Below, piece by piece: positions 1 through 5,293 of a stretch of 8,089 nt of DNA. The DNA lies in the NCBI GenBank assembly GCA_030531915.1, contig JAUNMD010000040.1, positions 1 to 8,089 of the forward strand. Direction: 5' to 3'. The DNA comes from Pseudomonadota bacterium. GTDB lineage: Bacteria; Pseudomonadota; Alphaproteobacteria; Rs-D84. Within the stretch, counting starts at the first letter, position 1. Each line of letters starts with the position of its first letter. Below the pieces are notes generated by a model. That model had not been told where the DNA came from. It saw only the letters and a program-made list of their open reading frames with translations, and did no database searches. The position numbers and the translations under genes were made by a program.

Positions 1-1
1 G

Positions 2-328
2 TTCTTGGTATTTTGTGTACCGGCATCGGGGATTGCAGTATTACTGTCGAACTATACCAATACCCAGCAACAGGCATTATTGGGCGTCGTGATTGTTGCG
101 TTTATGTCGCTGATGCTGTCGGGGGCAATTATTCCGACTGAAAATATGCCGGTATTGTTGCAATATGTCAGTTCTGTGAACCCATTGTCGCACTATGCGT
201 ATATGGTTCGCAACATTATTCTGAAAGGGTCAGATATCGAATACTTTGCGCGCCAGTGCACGTACATGCTGGCGGTGGGCGCAATTATATGGGTATTCGC
301 AATTAAAAAGTTCAAAACAACATTATAA
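2..328 (+). CDS. ABC-2 type transporter permease, C-terminal part (5' end outside window)
   Basis: Inner-membrane permease subunit of an ABC exporter, of the ABC-2 family that includes YhhJ and YbhR/YbhS. Only the last 108 residues lie in the window and the frame is open to the left edge. Three hydrophobic segments are visible at about fragment residues 1-16, 23-43 and 83-100. Between the second and third is the typical family stretch LSGAIIPTENMP, followed by VNPLSHYAYMVRNIILKGS, which corresponds to the 'NPL-(Y/F)-x-x-x-x-R-x-I-x-LKG' region of these permeases. The protein ends with a basic tail (KKFKTTL), probably cytoplasmic. The TAA stop at 326-328 is 11 bases before the start of a TolC-family gene, so the two are almost certainly one operon. 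The ATPase and periplasmic adaptor subunits would be expected upstream, outside the window. The substrate cannot be told from this fragment. Confidence 0.88.
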   Translation, partial: FLVFCVPASGIAVLLSNYTNTQQQALLGVVIVAFMSLMLSGAIIPTENMPVLLQYVSSVNPLSHYAYMVRNIILKGSDIEYFARQCTYMLAVGAIIWVFAIKKFKTTL

Positions 329-339
329 GGGGAAAAGGT

Positions 340-1626
340 ATGAAACTGAATTATTGTTTAATCGGTATGTTGGTGGCGTTGACACCATTGGCGTCAAATG
401 CCGATATGTATTCAGAACTGCAAAATGTGTATGAATCAAACCCAGTGATTAAAAGCCAGCGTGCCGCCCTGCGCGCGGCCGATGCCGATGTGTCGGCGTC
501 CAGTGCGGGATTCAAACCATACTTGGGCGTGTCCGCAAATGCCGGCGCGGCGCGTACTAAACTGGGTGATTATTCGTTTGACTATAATCCAGTGGGCGTT
601 GGACTGGAATTTCAACAGAATATATTCGAAGGTTTTTCCACCATTGCCCAGTACAAGGGTGCACGCGCCGTGCGCGATGCCGAAACCGCCGCATTGTACG
701 CCACCGAACAGGACACATTCCTGAATGCAATCAATGCATACATTGCCGTATTGCGCGCGGACGAGGTTTTGAAACTGAATCAAAGCAACCAACGCGTATT
801 GCAAGAATACTATAACTATTGCGCCGACAATGCCCGTGTGGGTCGTCTGACCAAGACCGACGTGGCACAGGCATCTGCGCGCGTGGAAATGGCAAAGTAC
901 GCATTGGCGGATGCACAGGCGAAATATGACAACGCGGTTGAAACGTTCCGTCGTGTGTATGGCGATGCGCCATCTGAATTTACAGAAATCGATTTGGAAC
1001 GCATGGAAAAATTGTTCCCAGCAACGGTTGACGATGCGGTTGAATACGCAATGAAAAATCACCCTGTGATTTTGGCATTACAGTCCAAAGAAAAAGCCGC
1101 GCGCGAAAAAATTGTTGTGGCGCGTAAATCTATGCTGCCGGCGGTTGATGTGCGTGGGTCAATTATGCAAATCGAAGATGTCCCGTATATTGACAAAGTC
1201 CGCGACAGCCGTATTGGTGTGTACCTGAAAATGCCATTGTATGACAAGGGTAATGCATTCGCCAACGTGGACAAGGTTCGCTATACCGTTGATGGAATCC
1301 AAGAACAAACCGTCAATGCCCAGCGTACGATTACCGAATCTCTGCATCAGGCGTGGAATATGTACGATGCACAGGCCGCGGCAATCACCGCCGCCGAAGC
1401 GGGCGTCAAGGCAAACAAAATGGCATTGTCGGGGACACGCGACGAACAAAAGCGCGGCCGCCGCACAGTACTGGACGTGCTGAACGCCGAACAAGAATTA
1501 CTGAACACTCAGGTTTCATTGGCACAGGCAAAATTTGGCCGCACCAGTGCATTCTTTGCGGTGCTGTCCGCAACAGGATTACTGACACCAGAAAATCTGG
1601 GGCTGAAAATTCAGGACGAAGAATAA
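340..1626 (+). CDS. TolC-family outer membrane efflux protein
   Basis: Outer-membrane channel of a tripartite exporter or type I secretion system, 428 aa, close to the family's usual length. Residues 1-21 form a Sec signal peptide with a probable cut after SNA, before DMYSEL. The two-repeat OEP architecture is visible. Repeat one begins near NPVIKSQRAALRA (34-46) and includes QNIFEGFSTIAQYKGA (93-108) and VGRLTKTDVAQASARV (167-182). Repeat two begins at NHPVILALQSKEKAA (240-254) and includes LKMPLYDKGNA (296-306) and RRTVLDVLNAEQELLNTQ (374-391), the equivalent of the TolC 'RTxxDVLxAxxxL' helix. The mature protein should trimerise as a beta-barrel plus periplasmic alpha-tunnel. The ATG at 340 follows a purine-rich ribosome site (AAGGGGAAAAGG) lying in the 11-base gap after the permease. 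An intrinsic terminator follows directly, so this is the last gene of the export operon. The ABC partner suggests small-molecule or peptide export, but this is inferred. Confidence 0.95.
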   Translation: MKLNYCLIGMLVALTPLASNADMYSELQNVYESNPVIKSQRAALRAADADVSASSAGFKPYLGVSANAGAARTKLGDYSFDYNPVGVGLEFQQNIFEGFSTIAQYKGARAVRDAETAALYATEQDTFLNAINAYIAVLRADEVLKLNQSNQRVLQEYYNYCADNARVGRLTKTDVAQASARVEMAKYALADAQAKYDNAVETFRRVYGDAPSEFTEIDLERMEKLFPATVDDAVEYAMKNHPVILALQSKEKAAREKIVVARKSMLPAVDVRGSIMQIEDVPYIDKVRDSRIGVYLKMPLYDKGNAFANVDKVRYTVDGIQEQTVNAQRTITESLHQAWNMYDAQAAAITAAEAGVKANKMALSGTRDEQKRGRRTVLDVLNAEQELLNTQVSLAQAKFGRTSAFFAVLSATGLLTPENLGLKIQDEE

Positions 1627-1660
1627 AAAAACACACCGCCAAATGGCGGTGTGTTTTTTA
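1625..1660. terminator. Bidirectional intrinsic terminator between convergent genes
   Basis: A perfect 10-bp stem pairs ACACACCGCC (1631-1640) with GGCGGTGTGT (1645-1654) around an AAAT loop. The stem is flanked by a run of A on the left (1625-1631) and a run of T on the right (1654-1659). It therefore reads as hairpin plus U-tract on both strands. On the plus strand it ends the TolC gene, and the A-run begins inside its TAA stop. On the minus strand it lies 13 bases after the stop of the 94-aa membrane protein gene. Confidence 0.93.
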
Positions 1661-1672
1661 TCAAATTGCATC

Positions 1673-1957
1673 TTATTCAATGCAGCCGATGTTTTTGGTT
1701 GCGCGGCGTAACGACACCAATGACAAGATAAACATTGTTACCGCCAATCCGACGCCAAACAAGACAAACAACAGTCCCAACAAAATCAGACCGTCAAATT
1801 CCGTGGCCATAAATCCAACGCCAAACACACACATCAGCGCGCCCAGCAAATATGCCATAATTGTGTACCACAAGAATTTAGCAAAATATCCCATCTTGGT
1901 ATTGATTTCAGATAACAGTGTTTCTGTTTTGTTTGTTTCTTTTACTTGTTTTGGCAT
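1673..1957 (-). CDS. Small two-helix membrane protein, unknown function (94 aa)
   Basis: I do not recognise this protein. It has a charged, probably cytoplasmic N-terminus of about 22 residues (MPKQVKETNKTETLLSEINTK), then two long hydrophobic segments at about residues 27-50 and 56-82. The second is Gly/Leu/Val/Phe-rich (LLGLLFVLFGVGLAVTMFI). A short basic C-terminal tail (SLRRATKN) puts both ends inside by the positive-inside rule. No signal peptide cleavage site or catalytic motif is seen. The start at 1957 is supported by the ribosome site AAAGGGGGG five bases upstream of ATG and by a well-formed promoter at 1986-2014. It is a single-gene transcription unit converging on the TolC operon and sharing its terminator. 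Possible roles, such as membrane stress or toxin-like small protein, cannot be chosen between from sequence. Confidence 0.8.
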   Translation of the reverse strand: MPKQVKETNKTETLLSEINTKMGYFAKFLWYTIMAYLLGALMCVFGVGFMATEFDGLILLGLLFVLFGVGLAVTMFILSLVSLRRATKNIGCIE

Positions 1958-1985
1958 CGTGCCCCCCTTTATTTAATTCCCCAAT

Positions 1986-2014
1986 ATTTTACCACCTTTT
2001 GCCCCCGCAATCAA
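1986..2014 (-). promoter_or_regulatory. Sigma70-type promoter for the 94-aa membrane protein gene
   Basis: On the minus strand, TTGATT (-35, at 2009-2014) and TAAAAT (-10, at 1986-1991) are separated by exactly 17 bases. They match the consensus at 4 of 6 and 5 of 6 positions. Transcription would begin near 1979, giving a leader of about 21 bases that contains the G-rich ribosome site. The -35 box abuts the T-tract of the tRNA terminator, so this gene is insulated from the unit upstream. Confidence 0.65.
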
Positions 2015-2046
2015 TAAAACAAAAAACCACCCGAATGGGTGGTTTT
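2015..2046 (-). terminator. Intrinsic terminator downstream of tRNA-Gly
   Basis: A 10-bp stem pairs AAAACCACCC (2023-2032) with GGGTGGTTTT (2037-2046) around a 4-base loop. Read on the minus strand it is followed by TTTTTTGTTTT, a good U-tract. It begins 7 bases after the CCA end of the tRNA and would end the transcript carrying the tRNA and possibly the whole tgt unit. The plus-strand reading also has a short T-run, but nothing is transcribed towards it from the left. Confidence 0.88.
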
Positions 2047-2053
2047 GAATATC

Positions 2054-2130
2054 TGGTGCGAGCAAAGGGGCTCGAACCCTCGACCTCAACCTTGGCAAGG
2101 TTGCGCTCTAGCCAACTGAGCTACGCTCGC
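2054..2130 (-). tRNA. tRNA-Gly (anticodon GCC)
   Basis: A complete 77-base cloverleaf with CCA encoded (2054-2056). Acceptor stem GCGAGCG pairs with TGCTCGC (one G-U at 7-66). The D arm is GCTC/GAGC with loop AGTTGGCTA. The anticodon arm is CAACC-TTGCCAA-GGTTG, giving anticodon GCC, which reads GGC/GGU glycine codons. The variable loop is AGGTC and the T arm is GAGGG-TTCGAGC-CCCTT. The identity elements C35 and C36 are present, as are G1-C72 and C2-G71. The discriminator base is A73, whereas bacterial tRNA-Gly normally has U73, which is odd. The gene lies 44 bases after the stop of the 92-aa gene on the same strand and is followed by an intrinsic terminator, so it could be processed from the mRNA tail or start at the weak promoter just upstream. 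Confidence 0.97.
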
Positions 2131-2142
2131 ACTGCGTGGCAT

Positions 2143-2171
2143 ATTCTGACATATTCTTTATCAGAATGCAA
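2143..2171 (-). promoter_or_regulatory. Possible weak promoter for tRNA-Gly, overlapping an inverted repeat
   Basis: On the minus strand TTGCAT (2166-2171) and CAGAAT (2143-2148) are 17 bases apart and would place the start a few bases before the tRNA 5' end, as expected for a tRNA promoter. Both boxes are weak matches (4 of 6 each). The same stretch contains the inverted repeat ATTCTGA (2143-2149) and TCAGAAT (2161-2167) spaced by 11 bases, which could be an operator or chance. Confidence 0.3.
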
Positions 2172-2174
2172 GCA

Positions 2175-2453
2175 TTATTTTTGGCGATTTGACATATTTT
2201 TCTGCAAATATTCAAACCGCAATGAATCCAACGTATACTGGCGCGCACGCAAGTCCAGTTCGCGTTGTTTTAACTGGATTTCTTGTTTTTTCAGTTCATT
2301 TGCCTGTTGCAACTGGGTGACGACACTGCCCAACAGTAATGTCCCCATCACGGCGCACCCAGCAATCGCTGTGTACCGCAATCCGGACAATTTAACGCGG
2401 TATGCGTCGTCAAAAACACTTTGTTCCAGTTTAACTTTCGTTGTTTCTGGCAT
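2175..2453 (-). CDS. Small membrane-anchored coiled-coil protein, unknown function (92 aa)
   Basis: I do not recognise this protein. A short N-terminal region of about 25 residues is followed by one membrane helix at about 28-46 (TAIAGCAVMGTLLLGSVV). After it comes a Gln/Glu/Lys/Arg/Leu-rich stretch at about 47-85 (QLQQANELKKQEIQLKQREL and onward) with the heptad-like spacing of a coiled coil. The topology suggests an anchored helical rod that oligomerises or binds a partner, but no enzymatic motif is present. The start at 2453 is supported by a GGGGGA ribosome site about 5 bases before ATG. It follows the 64-aa gene by 26 bases and precedes tRNA-Gly by 44 bases. It looks like the last protein gene of the unit that begins with tgt. 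Confidence 0.75.
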   Translation of the reverse strand: MPETTKVKLEQSVFDDAYRVKLSGLRYTAIAGCAVMGTLLLGSVVTQLQQANELKKQEIQLKQRELDLRARQYTLDSLRFEYLQKNMSNRQK

Positions 2454-2479
2454 ATTTTCCCCCAGTTATTGAATTGGTA

Positions 2480-2674
2480 TCACCGTTTTTTCTGGCGCGT
2501 GTGTTTATATTGTAACATGCTGCGCGCATTGGTGTACCGACGGGCGGCCATCTGTGCATTCATGCGTTCGCCACGACGAGTACGCATACGTGCATCCATC
2601 GTCGCCAAGAAACGGCGCATACTGCGCATTTCACGCATAATGTTACAATAACAAAATAGTACGTATGGATTCAT
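2480..2674 (-). CDS. Small Met/Arg-rich basic protein, hypothetical (64 aa)
   Basis: I do not recognise it, and its reality is less certain than that of its neighbours. It has 14 Arg and 3 Lys against only 3 acidic residues, and 9 Met (about 14%). A short hydrophobic, Cys-containing N-terminus (VLFCYCNIM) precedes a repetitive stretch with MREMRSMRR (13-21) and MRTRRGERM (30-38). No Arg codon is AGA or AGG, as in the neighbours. Support for coding comes from the ribosome site AGGGT about 6 bases before ATG, placed in the 13-base gap after the 327-aa gene, and from the 26-base gap before the next gene with its own ribosome site. A basic, amphipathic protein like this might bind nucleic acid or acidic membrane lipids, but nothing shows which. 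A start at Met13 lacks a ribosome site. Confidence 0.5.
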   Translation of the reverse strand: MNPYVLFCYCNIMREMRSMRRFLATMDARMRTRRGERMNAQMAARRYTNARSMLQYKHTRQKKR

Positions 2675-2687
2675 TGTGTTACCCTGT

Positions 2688-3671
2688 TTATAACCATTTC
2701 CATGGTTGCAGGGCCTTCAAAATACCATATGCGGTGCGTTTGTCGGCAAATGTGTGACCACAGCGTGGACATACGATAAACGGCGCAATCATTGCCTTGA
2801 CTTTCTTGAACAGCATCAACCACACCAGCGCACCAACCGCCCATGCGGCAATGACCAATCCCCATGCGACATAGCCAAAGTATTTGTCGACCGTGCTGGT
2901 GATGATTTGAATGGTGCTTAAACTAGATTTAGACAGGTCGTTATAGATTTTTGTTGCGACCGGCCATGATGATGGACGCCATGGATAGACGTGCTGAATC
3001 CCATAGTTGGTCAGCAGTGTTGTGCCCAAACCGCCCGTACCTTTGTCCAGTTGGTTCTTGATTGCTTCGTCAATCATTTGGTCAATCTGAACCTGTAACA
3101 CAGATGTCAGTTCGCGTTCAACACTGTCCAATTTGCTGTTGACCAATGCGGCGGTGTCGTCCACGCGGGCGACGGCCTGATTTGCTTTGGCAATATTTTT
3201 ATCTGCGGCATCAATCGCCTTGTCCAGACCACCCGTTTTGACACCGAATTTGCCAATCAGCCCCGTTACCTGTTTCGCATCAGATGTTGCCTTGGCGGCC
3301 TGACCCGTGGTCTTTTTCGCATCGGCGGTGGCATCTGTTACCTTGGACACGGCGTTTTCAGCAACCTTGACCTTGTCAATGGCAAAAGATACTGGCTTTT
3401 CCAGATTGATGGATTTTTTAATACCGTCCAACAGGTTTTCGTACTGCGTCGCGATATTGCGTTGCAGGTCAAAGAACATTGACACAACAATCGATTTCTT
3501 TATCGGGCCCGAATATGTGTTTTTGATGTGCAGTGGTGTCCACACGACCAGCGCAATCCACACCACGGATACAATCGCGAACACGCGTTTTACCCATGTG
3601 ATATAAGACGTCTTTTTTGCGACAGTTTTTGCGCCATCGCGTTCAATTACCTCTATTTGTTTTTTTGCCAT
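2688..3671 (-). CDS. Two-helix membrane protein with coiled-coil periplasmic region and C-terminal CxxC, unknown function (327 aa)
   Basis: I do not recognise this family. Membrane helices are seen at about 29-47 (VFAIVSVVWIALVVW) and 267-287 (YVAWGLVIAAWAVGALVWLML). Basic residues before the first (KKTSYITWVKR) and after the second (FKKVK) place both ends in the cytoplasm, so about 220 residues would be periplasmic. That part has an Ala/Lys/Asp-rich helical stretch at about 98-205, with LEA-like short repeats (DATADAKK, QAAKATSDAKQ), then a Trp/Pro-containing segment YPWRPSSWPVATKIYNDL at 229-246. The cytoplasmic tail holds CPRCGHTF (301-308), a half zinc-ribbon knuckle with no second CxxC, so any metal site would need a dimer or other ligands. 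Start Met at 3671 is chosen because AAGGGGGAG lies 7 bases upstream. A start at 3782 would run 74 bases into the preceding gene. It sits 37 bases after the 133-aa gene. Confidence 0.8.
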   Translation of the reverse strand: MAKKQIEVIERDGAKTVAKKTSYITWVKRVFAIVSVVWIALVVWTPLHIKNTYSGPIKKSIVVSMFFDLQRNIATQYENLLDGIKKSINLEKPVSFAIDKVKVAENAVSKVTDATADAKKTTGQAAKATSDAKQVTGLIGKFGVKTGGLDKAIDAADKNIAKANQAVARVDDTAALVNSKLDSVERELTSVLQVQIDQMIDEAIKNQLDKGTGGLGTTLLTNYGIQHVYPWRPSSWPVATKIYNDLSKSSLSTIQIITSTVDKYFGYVAWGLVIAAWAVGALVWLMLFKKVKAMIAPFIVCPRCGHTFADKRTAYGILKALQPWKWL

Positions 3672-3708
3672 TGTTATGCTCCCCCTTTTTTTGGTTTGGC
3701 GTTTGTTT

Positions 3709-4110
3709 TTATTTCGTGCGTTCGTTAAACGATTTGATGTATTCCGCCATAAAATCGCCTTCGCGCATTGTGCGGAACCCAACAGAACGCTGTTGATATT
3801 CCATGATTTGATTCACGGTGCGATAATAGATATCTGCATTCTGGGGGTCAGCGAACGCGGCAACCTCTGTATTAGGAATCAGTTCATAATACGTGCCGTT
3901 TGTACGCGGACATACCAGCGAATAAACAAACGTCATCGTGTCTGATGATTTCTTGGCCGTGGCCAGATATACTTTGTCACGGTCATTCAACAATACCTGT
4001 GGGGCCGCCACAGTTTTACCAATCATATTTACGACAACGGGCTGTTCATAAACCTTGGCCCGTGGGTCTGCTGTTGTTACTGCTGTTTTTTCTTTTTTTG
4101 TTTTTGTCAT
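3709..4110 (-). CDS. Hypothetical soluble protein encoded directly after tgt (133 aa)
   Basis: I do not recognise this protein. It has a Lys/Thr-rich N-terminus (MTKTKKEKTAVTT), encoded by a strikingly T-rich plus-strand tract. A mixed alpha/beta-looking body follows, with VVVNMIGKTV (25-34), DKVYLATAKK (45-54) and a single Cys in YSLVCPRTNGTYYELIPN (63-80). A helical C-terminal part includes DIYYRTVNQIMEYQQRS (93-109). No signal peptide, membrane helix or known catalytic motif is visible, so it is probably cytoplasmic. Its ATG overlaps the tgt stop (ATGA, 4107-4110), and an AGGTGA ribosome site lies 7 bases upstream within tgt, so translation is probably coupled to tgt. That coupling is the best clue available. 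Any role with tRNA modification or with the membrane proteins downstream would be inference. Confidence 0.8.
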   Translation of the reverse strand: MTKTKKEKTAVTTADPRAKVYEQPVVVNMIGKTVAAPQVLLNDRDKVYLATAKKSSDTMTFVYSLVCPRTNGTYYELIPNTEVAAFADPQNADIYYRTVNQIMEYQQRSVGFRTMREGDFMAEYIKSFNERTK

Positions 4111-5222
4111 TTTTGTTCACCTGTATATTTTTCTATAAAATCTGCCTTGAATTGTGCAAAGCGTCCCTGCTCTATGGATTCACGAATGCCACGCATCAAA
4201 TCCTGATAGAACCACAAATTATGCTGGGTCAATAATGTTGCGCCCAATATTTCATTACACTTTACCAAATGATGAATGTATGCGCGCGACAGTTTGCACG
4301 CCGGACACCCGCACTGGTCGTCCAGTGGGGCGGCATCGTCACGGAATCGCGCGTTTTTCATATTCATTGTGCCATGGCGCGTAAATGCCTGTGCCGTGCG
4401 ACCGGCGCGCGTTGGCATAACGCAATCGAACATATCGATACCACGTTCAACCGCGCCCAAAATGTCCAGTGGTGTTCCCACGCCCATCAGGTATCGTGGC
4501 TTGTCCGCGGGCAACAGTGGCGTTGTGGTTGCAATCATATCAAACATCACATCTTGGGTTTCGCCAACCGCCAGACCGCCAACCGCATATCCATCAAATC
4601 CGATATCGGTCAGTTGCTTTGCCGATTTTTTACGCAGGTCTGGGAAATCCGCACCCTGAACAATGCCAAATATGCCGTACCCAGGGCGATCGATAAAGGC
4701 ATCGCGACTGCGCCGCGCCCAACGTGCGACCATTTCCACGTTTTTTTCCACGCGTTCACGTGGTGCGGGCAAATGCAGGCATTCGTCCAACGCCATTGTA
4801 ATATTAGAATCCAGCTGATGCTGAATATGAATGGAATCTTCGGGACGCAAGAAATGCTTGATACCGCCATCGATATACGATGTGAACTGTACGCCCTCTT
4901 CGTTCATTTTTACCAAATTAGACAGCGACATAACCTGAAAACCGCCACTGTCGGTCAAAATTGGCCCATGCCAGCCACCAAATTTATGCAGGCCACCCAT
5001 TTTTTCGACCAAATCGCCACCGGGGCGCATCATCAGGTGATAAGTGTTACCCAAAATAACCTGAGTCCCCGTTGCCGCGACCTGATCCATGGTCAGGGCC
5101 TTGACCGTGGCGGCCGTGCCCACCGCCATAAATGCGGGGGTCTGGAACGTGCCGTGTGCGGTTTCAACCGAACCGCGGCGCGCCATGCCATCTGTTGCGA
5201 TTAAATTAAATTTCAATGCCAT
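4107..5222 (-). CDS. tgt: Queuine (preQ1) tRNA-ribosyltransferase
   Basis: Tgt exchanges guanine at position 34 of GUN-anticodon tRNAs (Asp, Asn, His, Tyr) for the queuosine precursor preQ1. It is 371 aa, the normal bacterial length. Visible motifs are LTDSGGFQVMS (89-99) with the active-site Asp91, the base-binding GGLAVGE (215-221), and MFDCVMPTRAGR (264-275) with Asp266 as the likely covalent nucleophile. The zinc site is Cys304, Cys306 and Cys309 (CGCPAC), with His334 in the LTQHN segment, and SRAYIHHL follows the cysteines as in E. coli Tgt. Nothing essential is missing. The ATG at 5222 is preceded by an AAGGGTG ribosome site about 8 bases upstream. It lies 71 bases after the M16 peptidase gene, with a likely promoter in that gap, and its TGA stop overlaps the ATG of the next gene. 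QueA, the next enzyme of the pathway, is encoded upstream on the same strand. Confidence 0.98.
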   Translation of the reverse strand: MALKFNLIATDGMARRGSVETAHGTFQTPAFMAVGTAATVKALTMDQVAATGTQVILGNTYHLMMRPGGDLVEKMGGLHKFGGWHGPILTDSGGFQVMSLSNLVKMNEEGVQFTSYIDGGIKHFLRPEDSIHIQHQLDSNITMALDECLHLPAPRERVEKNVEMVARWARRSRDAFIDRPGYGIFGIVQGADFPDLRKKSAKQLTDIGFDGYAVGGLAVGETQDVMFDMIATTTPLLPADKPRYLMGVGTPLDILGAVERGIDMFDCVMPTRAGRTAQAFTRHGTMNMKNARFRDDAAPLDDQCGCPACKLSRAYIHHLVKCNEILGATLLTQHNLWFYQDLMRGIRESIEQGRFAQFKADFIEKYTGEQK

Positions 5223-5254
5223 AACTGTGCACCCTTGTTGTTTCTGATGCCTGA

Positions 5255-5282
5255 ATCATAGCATGTTTTTTGTCGTACGCAA
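5255..5282 (-). promoter_or_regulatory. Likely extended -10 promoter upstream of tgt
   Basis: In the 71-base gap between the M16 peptidase gene and tgt, the minus strand reads TGCTATGAT. This is a -10 hexamer TATGAT (5255-5260, 5 of 6 match) with the TGn of an extended -10 element. A weak -35, TTGCGT (5277-5282), lies 16 bases upstream. Transcription would start near 5248 and leave a leader of roughly 25 bases. This would let tgt and the genes behind it be expressed apart from era-queA-M16. Confidence 0.5.
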
Positions 5283-5293
5283 ATCGAAATCAA

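Noticed and set aside
436..1062. Minus-strand open frame (208 codons) opposite the TolC gene
   Set aside because: It is a shadow of a well-supported TolC-family gene. The translation has no family features and no ribosome site or partner genes.
1353..1976. Plus-strand open frame running from inside the TolC gene across the terminator to the 94-aa gene
   Set aside because: It overlaps the end of the TolC gene in another frame, reads straight through a strong terminator hairpin and lies antisense to the 94-aa gene. It has a low-complexity Asn/Pro/Thr-rich translation.
2054..2130. tRNA-Gly as an integration site for a mobile element
   Set aside because: No integrase gene and no repeated copy of the tRNA 3' end are visible in the window.
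3672..3782. N-terminal extension of the 327-aa protein to a Met at 3782
   Set aside because: It overlaps the 133-aa gene, lacks a ribosome site, and the added residues are basic and unstructured. The Met at 3671 has a strong ribosome site 7 bases upstream.
4081..4117. T-rich tract as a terminator at the end of tgt
   Set aside because: The T-runs are on the plus strand and simply encode the Lys-rich start of the 133-aa protein on the minus strand. No hairpin is present.
4269..5204. Long plus-strand open frame (311 codons) opposite tgt
   Set aside because: It is antisense to a tgt gene that carries every catalytic and zinc motif. Its translation is rich in His, Cys and Arg with no recognisable family, and it has no sensible promoter or neighbour.
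5223..5293. preQ1 riboswitch before tgt
   Set aside because: The gap is short and, with the likely transcription start near 5248, leaves about 25 bases of leader. I could not find the hairpin plus A-rich tail of the preQ1-I aptamer.
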